NCBI GenBank assembly: GCA_018340375.1
Contig: JAFFJZ010000051.1
Coordinates: forward strand, 1,532,501-1,596,500
Length of the DNA: 64,000 bases
Direction of reading: 5' to 3'
DNA from: Gonatopus flavifemur
Lineage: Eukaryota; Arthropoda; Insecta; Hymenoptera; Dryinidae
Of this stretch, positions 57,365-64,000 are shown piece after piece (position 1 is the stretch's first letter; each line of letters begins with the position of its first letter). The position numbers were made by a program, and so were the translations under genes. The notes beneath the pieces are model-generated. The model was not told the DNA's origin, searched no databases, and was given only the letters and a program-made list of their open reading frames with translations.

Positions 57365-58295
57365 AACAGACCACCCAAAGTTAACTATAGCAAGGAAACC
57401 CACGCACACATACAATTTGCGTAAAAGAAAAACTAGATCAGGGACAGAATCAGGAATCCAACACGAAAAAGTACACAAGACAAATAACCAACGGAGAGAA
57501 CCAAACTACGTACCAACAGACATTATAAAAAATTTGCCATTACCGGACTCAACAGAATCCAACGATGACGATGATATCCAGACGGAAAATGACGATATCC
57601 ACGACATAGATCAGACAGACGAAAACAAGAAAGTATATAGGAACAGTAAGGATACAGAAATAAGAGACCAACAACAAAAACAAACAGACGTAAACGGGAC
57701 AGATTATTCAAAGACAAATGAATTCCATTTCGGGAAAATAGGACATAAAAACTTCAAGAAAACACAGAAACAAATTTATACAGAAGATTTACGATAACAA
57801 CACAGACGAATCGACAACAACAGACATCATCGATATACATTCTTCATTGCAATCTATAGCCGAAATAGAGAATTATGATAACCCAACAGAAGCAGACGAG
57901 ACAGACTATACAATGAATACGGGAAAAAACAACGATGAACAAACTAACCGAAATAAAAATCATGAAAATCTTATAGTAAATGATAATGAAATTAGTGATG
58001 ACTCCTTTGTTCATGAAATCGGAGAAACACACGCTATGGTTCATCGTAACGAATCAGATACAATAGAATTGAAGCACAAAAAGTGAAAACAGCAGGGGAA
58101 AGTTATCGAGAAGACAAGAAAACACAAGAGAATACAGAACAAACCACAAGGGAAATTGCGGGAAAACAGAATTCGGAAATACCTGTACAACCGAAGATAT
58201 ATAACCTCAAAGAAAATAAAGGAAAATTTCTTGAATTCTTACAAAAATTCTCAAACATAACAAGGAATACGAACATCACGGAAACTAAAGATAAA
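57365..58295 (+). pseudogene. Charged linker between RNase H and the macro-like segment
   Basis: Frames 57417-57797 and 57847-58086 are rich in Asp, Asn, Lys, Thr and Gln (for example ESNDDDDIQTENDD) with no domain. Together with the linker at 51076-51963 they make this pol much longer than usual. One or two frame changes occur within. They may be disordered spacers cleaved by the protease. Confidence 0.6.
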
Positions 58296-59750
58296 ATAAC
58301 CCTTACAAATAATGACTTCGTCCATTTCATAACAGCAGACTTCAAAGCAATAACCGAAACTTTTGAAGAACTATGTAACCGGAAACTCATTGATAAATCG
58401 CAATTATTAACAAATAACTTTGAACTCGGAGATATATTAATGGCAAAACACGGTAAACGATATATTTTTACCGTAATAATAAAAAATTACGAACATGAAA
58501 AATTAGTGACGGAAACGCTTTTTAACGTACTAGAAACCCTGAAAGACATTTGCATAGAAAATAATAGAAGACTGATATCAATATCAATCAAAGATCTACC
58601 TATAACAAAATTACAATTTTGTCACGTCAAAAAGATTCTCGACTATGTATTTCTTAATACAGGGATAATTGTTCAAATTTTCTTGGATGAGATAATATAT
58701 CCCCTTGAGGGAGATAAAATCAAAATTATCCAGGAAAATCATGATTCATTGATAGGGGGACATAAAGGGGTAGCAAAAACATATAATAAAATTAGAACCA
58801 AATATTATTGGGAGAATATGAAGAATGAAATACGCAGTCCCATTAAAAGTTGCGCAAAATGTCAAAAAAACAAAGCTCACCCGGGTGAAAACGAAGCAAC
58901 CTATGGTGATAACCGATACACCAACAGAATCTTTTGAAAAGGTGGCAATAGATATCGTAGGGCCATTACCGGAAACGACTAAGAGGAATAAATTTATACT
59001 CACAATTCAATGTAACTTGGCAGAATATTGCGATGCTTATGCCTTACCAGATGCAACCGCGAAAACAATTGCATCAACCATGGCAGAGGAATTCATCTGT
59101 AGGTACGGTGCTCCGAAATCCATTTTAACAGACCAGGGGAGGAATTTTATGAGTTCGGTAATGAAACAATTTGCGAAATTGTTTCAAATCGAACAAATAA
59201 AAACTACACCGTATAGACCACAATCGAATGGGTCATTCAAAAGGACTCACTTAGGACTGATAGAGTACCTAAAATACTATATAAATGAGAAAAAGGATTG
59301 GGATAAATGGGTGAGATATGCAATATTTGCATATAACACATCAAATCACGAAGGCACGGGTTTACCATTTGAATTAATATTCGGGAAAATAGCACGACTT
59401 CCATTCGCGTTCAATTGTAAGGATACAGTGGAAATTACGTATGAAGACTTTCTGAAAGATTTAACTTTTCGTTTGAGCGAAACGCGTAAAATAGCAACAC
59501 ACAAATCAAATAGAGCTAAGGAAAAATCTAAGGGTATTAAGATAGAGAATTAATGGAAAACATTCAAACCGGGAGATTTAGTATTTCTAATTGATGGAAC
59601 AAAAACTAAATTAGACGACCAATATTTAGGGCCCTATGAAATTAAAGCAGTTCTAAATGAAACAAATGTCATGATTTATATAACCCCTTCAAAAATCAAA
59701 ACAGTGCACAGTAATAAATTGAAACTCGCGCATGTTGCAGAATTGCAGTA
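58083..59750 (+). pseudogene. Macro-domain-like segment plus integrase, decayed
   Basis: 58083-58937: residues 72-203 (58296-58691) follow the macro-domain pattern of the TARG1/OARD1 type (NDFVHFITADFK; KRYIFTVIIKNYEHEKLV; TLFNVLETLKDICIEN; VKKILDYVFLNTGIIVQIFL). Then the integrase zinc finger (HDSLIGGHKG, CAKCQ). A frameshift near 58870 leads to 58825-59553: AIDIVGPLP (Asp), ILTDQGRNF (Asp), and NGSFKRTH where NGSLERTH is expected, so the catalytic Glu is Lys (59239-59241). A TAA at 59551-59553 precedes the C-terminal part (WKTFKPGDLVFLIDGTKTKL) to about 59750. In the macro-like part the usual TK and GCGLD residues are not kept. Confidence 0.8.
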
Positions 59751-59760
59751 ACATCTTCAA

Positions 59761-61660
59761 CGACAGGGACAACATTCACAAACATAGAATTCGACCACAA
59801 CCCAGGGATATACTATGAAAAAATTCAAAATTTGCTCGTTTTTGACAACCAATGGAAGATAATAACCCACCTGGACTTGCAAGAATTTCTGGGGGTGACG
59901 CTCACTATCCCAAACGTAATCGGAAAACTACGGAAGAATGCGAAAACAAAGAATACAGATGCTCGGGGATACATAATAGTCAAAAGAATAACGAACAAAA
60001 TAGAAAAGATCGAACAGCTCCGCAAACAAATTGAGAATTCAGTAGGAACAACAGAATCACCATTCGGGAGAAAATGAAACATCGGGTAAACCGAAATGCA
60101 CCGTTAGGTTTTGGTTGGAGAAATTTCAAAAGCACTTTTCGGTACACTAGATGAAAATGACGCGATATATTACAAGGAACAAATCGATAAATCTTTATAA
60201 CAATACCAAACAGCTTGCATCCCTATTAACAGAACAAACACATATAGTGAAATGTTCAATTAGTATATTTCAAAATAGGTCGGATCAAATTATACAAGAA
60301 ATTGAGAAAAATAAACAGCATTTCGCGAGAGTGAATGAGTATATGAAAAAGATGTCAGGCAAGTTGTACATAATTCAATTGAAACACAAATGTTAGCAGC
60401 CCTATCAGAATTAAAGAACTACATACACGAATACGAAACAGATTTGAACGACGTCATTAACACGATCCTATTTGCCAAACAAGGGATCATCCATCCAGAA
60501 ATTTTGAACCCATCACAAATCATAGAAAGTCTCAAAGAAGTCAATGAATATAATGGAAAAACTCCAATCCCATTAGAGCCAAAATATGCTGAAGAATTAG
60601 TACGAATTTCCAAACTAGAGGTTACTTATTCTAAACACAGACTAATATATATACTGACAATTCCTTTAGTAAACCCACAAGAATTTTCGACCTATAGATT
60701 ACTACCACTACCAACGAATATGGGAAATAATCGATTCGGATATATTAAGATCCTGGATAGCTACATATTTGGCAATCACAACGAATAGGTTGACGTACAC
60801 GCACTTTTTCGGAAACTGATTTCAAAGATTGCAACTATCATTGAATAAATACATTTGTAAAAGACAACAACCTCTGTTTCACGTTGACAATAAAAGAATT
60901 CGCGGAATCGATTTATTCATCGACCCAAATAATACGGAATTAGAATCTTGCGATGTAAGGGTAATTGTAATCAATACACCATTTTGGACTCACCAATTAA
61001 GAGAACCGGAATACTTGGGTATATTCCGGTCCCAGATAAAGGATCAATATATATCGAATGTCCGAATGAAGAAACGACGACTGTAACATTAAAACATAAC
61101 GGGTTATTGAAAATAAAAGCGAAATGCACGGGGAACTCTATGTCAGCTTCACTACCTACATCTCTACATATTCGTCATCAATCAATAAAATGTACCTTTC
61201 ACCACCGATAGAAATGAACTCAACATTTTGAATGGAGTCATTAGGAGAAATAAATATCTTAGAAATATACACAAAGGTTCTAGACAAGGGTAGCTTCGAA
61301 CAAGTGCAATAGAATTAGTATCAGCGGGCACAAAATTATCAGAAATCAATAAACAAGTACAAGAAATTGAAAAGCAAAAACGCGCTATGAGAAAATTGTC
61401 ATTAATAGAGGACGGACTTTATGGGTTGAGGACTTCGCTTTCAATCCTTGGGATTAGTGCTTTACTGTACAAATTTGCGCCGATCTGTGTTTTAGGCCTT
61501 TGGTATGAAATTTGTAACAAAACGACACACTCACACCACACAGACACGAAACATGAATATACTCTGAGCAGCAGACGTTATCCCGATAGAAATAATCCCT
61601 CAAAGAAAGCATTCAAACACCAGTATCACACCCGGAAGATGATGGAAAACCAAAATTAGG
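59761..61660 (+). pseudogene. Envelope-like gene relic (baculovirus F-type related)
   Basis: A series of short frames after integrase (59832-60077, 60151-60396, 60390-60788, 60948-61211, 61387-61659) has the layout of the F-type fusion proteins of insect errantiviruses. It shows an ectodomain start, a FGTLDE-type motif after the expected cleavage region (about 60137-60154), heptad-rich helices, a Cys-containing ectodomain and a hydrophobic segment at about 61430-61520 that would be the membrane anchor, followed by a basic tail. Many stops and frameshifts separate the parts, so no functional protein is encoded. The presence of env is what marks the element as errantivirus-like. The family call is from position and motif style. 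Confidence 0.65.
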
Positions 61661-62943
61661 AGGGAAAACTCTACCTCATTATCTATGAAGAAGTTATTGC
61701 TGGCAAGAAGGATAAAGGGAAATTCTTTTCTTTATCGCCTCACCAGAAAATGAAAATGATGGAAAGAAATAAAAATAAAATAAACTGCAAACCAACAACT
61801 TCACCTTCAGAAATGAATTAGTGCAGACGGGGCAGTTCTCCATCGAATGCATGCAATCAATCCACAATATGAATGATAAATTGTTTATTTCCTTCCCTGT
61901 TGATCACTGAACATAGATCCTTCCTGGTCCTACCTGAGGAAGAAAGAGAATCTGGAGGAAGAATTCAGCATAATTCGATACCAACTATTCTGGAAGCGAA
62001 CCAAGGAAGAATAGACGGAGTAACATCACAGGAACATGAACATTATGCTGAATTAAACAGGGCGATTTATTGTACAACAAAGGTGACCAAGGGTTTTGAT
62101 ACAAGGCAGACAAATTGTATATTAGGAGTGCACAACAAATAAAATTCGCAAATAAATGCAGGGTATGCACTGAAGACTTCCTGTTTCTACAAGCAGCGGA
62201 AACACTGAGTAGAAGAAATATGACAACGAGGTGGTAGGAAAAGACAAATATGAATTAACGGAAAGCAAGAAGGTAAAATGCCATATGTCTTTGGACCATA
62301 CTATATCAACCTTAGACTAAGACCCATAATTGCACTATAATGAACATTCATTTAAACAGCAGAATTAATTTGAAAAAATTCAAAGAAATTCTTTTTTTAT
62401 AACCACTCGTATACTTCTTCAATTATAGAATAATCACTTTCGAATTCATACCAACCTTTATATGACGCAATCTTGTGTATAATAACGAATCCCAACCTAG
62501 GAATCAATCTCAAACTAGGCTAATTGATATAAGAATTTCATGTAACCATTAATCATTTCATGAACACTTGAATTTATATCAATCATATATTTCACTATAA
62601 TTGATATGAAGACTCATTTGACAAATCCCAGAAAGCTGGGACGAAGAAATCTTCACGATCATTTATAATAATAATTTCTAATAATCATTTATGATTGTTA
62701 TTATAATAATCATTTTATGAACCTTTCTTGGATACTCATAATATGTTTATTCTTTCTTTCTTTCTTTCTGTATTATCTTATTTCACTTCAAACTAGTGAC
62801 AAGCGCTACAAAATCATATATATTTTATAAATTAAGATCAACACCCAAAACCTAACAAATGTAATAGATGAGACAGAACAACTGTCCAAAGATACAGAAA
62901 AGATGTCATTCAGGAGATGACATCTTTCTCATCGAAGGGGGCG
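61661..62943 (+). other. Provirus 3' non-coding region and purine tract
   Basis: AT-rich sequence with no supported gene. The frame at 61873-62142 has no domain I recognise. A TTCTTTC/TTTC microsatellite lies at 62752-62770. The purine tract GAAGGGGGCG ends directly at the 3' LTR. Confidence 0.5.
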
Positions 62944-63271
62944 TGTTACGACCCTGCCTCACATCACTACACGTACACCTACACACATACATTTTGAAAC
63001 ACTCCACTAGAGTAATATCACTGGGTTTTCCCAGTGCTTCCTTTAGGAAAGGGGAAAAGGTACTGTTAACTGACCCTCTCCGAAGAGAGGGCCAGAAGCA
63101 CGCTATGCACCAAGCGGACACTCCTGTCAAAGCCTGAGGAGGACAAGACCGATTTTTTCTATTTCAATAAATCTCACAGTATATCCGAGATACGCGTCAT
63201 CATTTCTACACACCAAACTATTCAATGATCCTTTTTTATGCCAGATAACGTGGGCAACCCCACACGTTACA
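62944..63271 (+). repeat. 3' LTR of the older provirus
   Basis: Starts TGTTACGACCCTGCC and ends CACACGTTACA. It is 13 bp longer than the left copy through small indels. It is preceded by a purine tract GAAGGGGGCG (62934-62943). Confidence 0.9.
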
Positions 63272-63590
63272 ACCGTATAAAAAAGTTCAAAAGTTTTGTA
63301 GGCAAAATTTGATGATAAACAGTGAGCGTAATCTCCATTATCTTTGGAATCTATGGGATGACTGAAAATAAAGATTGCGCATTGCAGAGTGTACAAAATG
63401 AATTACTGCACAAATCATCTGGAGGCGAAAAAGTTGCAACACTACAATCTCAGTGTACAGTGGAAAAGATCTGGAATTCTGTGCCTTTTCACCGGCAAAA
63501 ATTCGTCCACACCTCTCGGGACTCTGTTGATTCTCAAAGGTATCCACGGTCGCGAGATTTTCCAAACTCGGATAATTCATTCATTTGAAA
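63272..63590 (-). pseudogene. Transposase-like relic, N-terminal-side half (split by the provirus)
   Basis: The minus strand reads KGTEFQ and, in the next frame, SRSFPLYTEIVVLQLF, then YTLQCAIFIFSHP and CLSSNFAYKTFELFYT up to the LTR edge. The family pattern as I recall it is KATEFR.FLLYTG.VVL, then AI.IL..P, then F...LY, followed by YNVH.L.HL, which is exactly what continues at 47831. So the two pieces were one coding region before the provirus inserted. Frameshifts are present. Confidence 0.55.
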
Positions 63591-64000
63591 AAAGCGCTCA
63601 ACCTAATATTCAGAGGGCCTTTTGACCACAGTTTCACATAATTTCATGACTCCAAGGATTTCACTCAGTGTAGAAGTGGAATCCGATGGGAACTTGAGTA
63701 ACCATCTTCAGTCCCACTTGTTCCGAAAGGTGAATTATAAATATGATCTTCATCCCGTACGCATTACGAAAAGTTTTCATCGGTACTTCCAAGGAGCATT
63801 TGTTTCTAAGAATAACATTCTATGGTCTCTCCACTCCCCCTCACCTTCGCATTTGCCACATCCGTTGTACCCTGTATGGCTTTTAGTCCCGGTTACAAAT
63901 ACTTGAGCTGGTGAATCGAATATTACAGCATTCAAGAGTATATTATATTTTTTTCCTTGGAAAAAAAACCATCCTTTTTCATATCATTGTATTTATTGAT
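63591..64000. other. No gene supported
   Basis: The plus frame 63622-63906 has no recognisable domain. The minus strand may carry further decayed upstream parts of the transposase-like relic, but I could not support them. Confidence 0.3.

Larger units (their letters stand above)
47832..63271 (+). mobile_element. Env-bearing Ty3/gypsy (errantivirus-like) provirus with nested insertion
   Basis: The left LTR at 47832-48146 and right LTR at 62944-63271 bracket gag, protease, reverse transcriptase/RNase H, a macro-like segment, integrase and an env-like region. The span is 15.4 kb, of which 3.83 kb is a later DNA transposon, so the element itself is about 11.6 kb, long for the group. The LTRs differ at roughly two dozen sites including indels by eye, so it is clearly older than the copy at 32308. 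No clear target duplication is left. It interrupts a transposase-like relic. All genes carry stops or frameshifts. Confidence 0.92.

Noticed and set aside
47827..63276. A target duplication for the older provirus
   Set aside because: The bases before the left LTR (CACAA) and after the right LTR (ACCGT) do not match; it was lost or never formed, so none is annotated.
63622..63906. Plus-strand 94-codon frame at the right edge
   Set aside because: No domain; it lies antisense to probable decayed transposase sequence.

Overview
The window is insect-type nuclear DNA. It is AT-rich, has very little intact coding sequence, uses short GT-AG introns where introns can be seen, and is built mostly from transposable elements. 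The order of insect cannot be decided from the sequence. No rRNA, tRNA or CRISPR array was recognised. Only one protein-coding gene is intact: a mariner transposase.

Layout. 0-5 kb: a 5'-truncated non-LTR retrotransposon tail, a 142-bp tandem array with exon-like units, and a weak promoter-like patch. 5.3-6.6 kb: a complete mariner with a full DD34D transposase. 7.7-9.3 kb: an unrecognised two-exon gene fragment whose tail has been duplicated. 10.4-13.3 kb: a complete but frameshifted piggyBac flanked by TTAG instead of TTAA. 13-21 kb: foldback elements, a second non-LTR fragment and a 285-bp piggyBac MITE. 21.7-27.8 kb: a 6.1-kb piggyBac relic with large arrays of subterminal repeats in inverted orientation, a 40-bp minisatellite and long palindromes. 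28.6-44.8 kb: four exons on the minus strand that join in consistent splice phase and look like a broken DUF4806-type host gene. Its introns hold a 1.8-kb TTAA element with a Tc1-like insert, a 5.56-kb Ty3/gypsy element (LTRs differ at 2 of 228 sites), and a TA-flanked element with GGGGAGAGTGGGGC ends. 47.8-63.3 kb: an old env-bearing (errantivirus-like) Ty3/gypsy provirus. It sits inside a transposase-like relic whose two halves flank it. Its own reverse transcriptase is split by a 3.8-kb DNA transposon with about 345-bp inverted repeats and an 8-bp target duplication.

The elements give a relative history. The 47.8-63.3 kb region shows transposase relic, then LTR provirus, then DNA transposon. 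The 29.6-31.4 kb region shows a TTAA element, then a Tc1-like insertion. The most unusual item is a degenerate macro-domain-like segment (TARG1/OARD1-type pattern) placed between RNase H and integrase in the pol of the older provirus. Element names rest on motifs recognised by eye; no database search was run.
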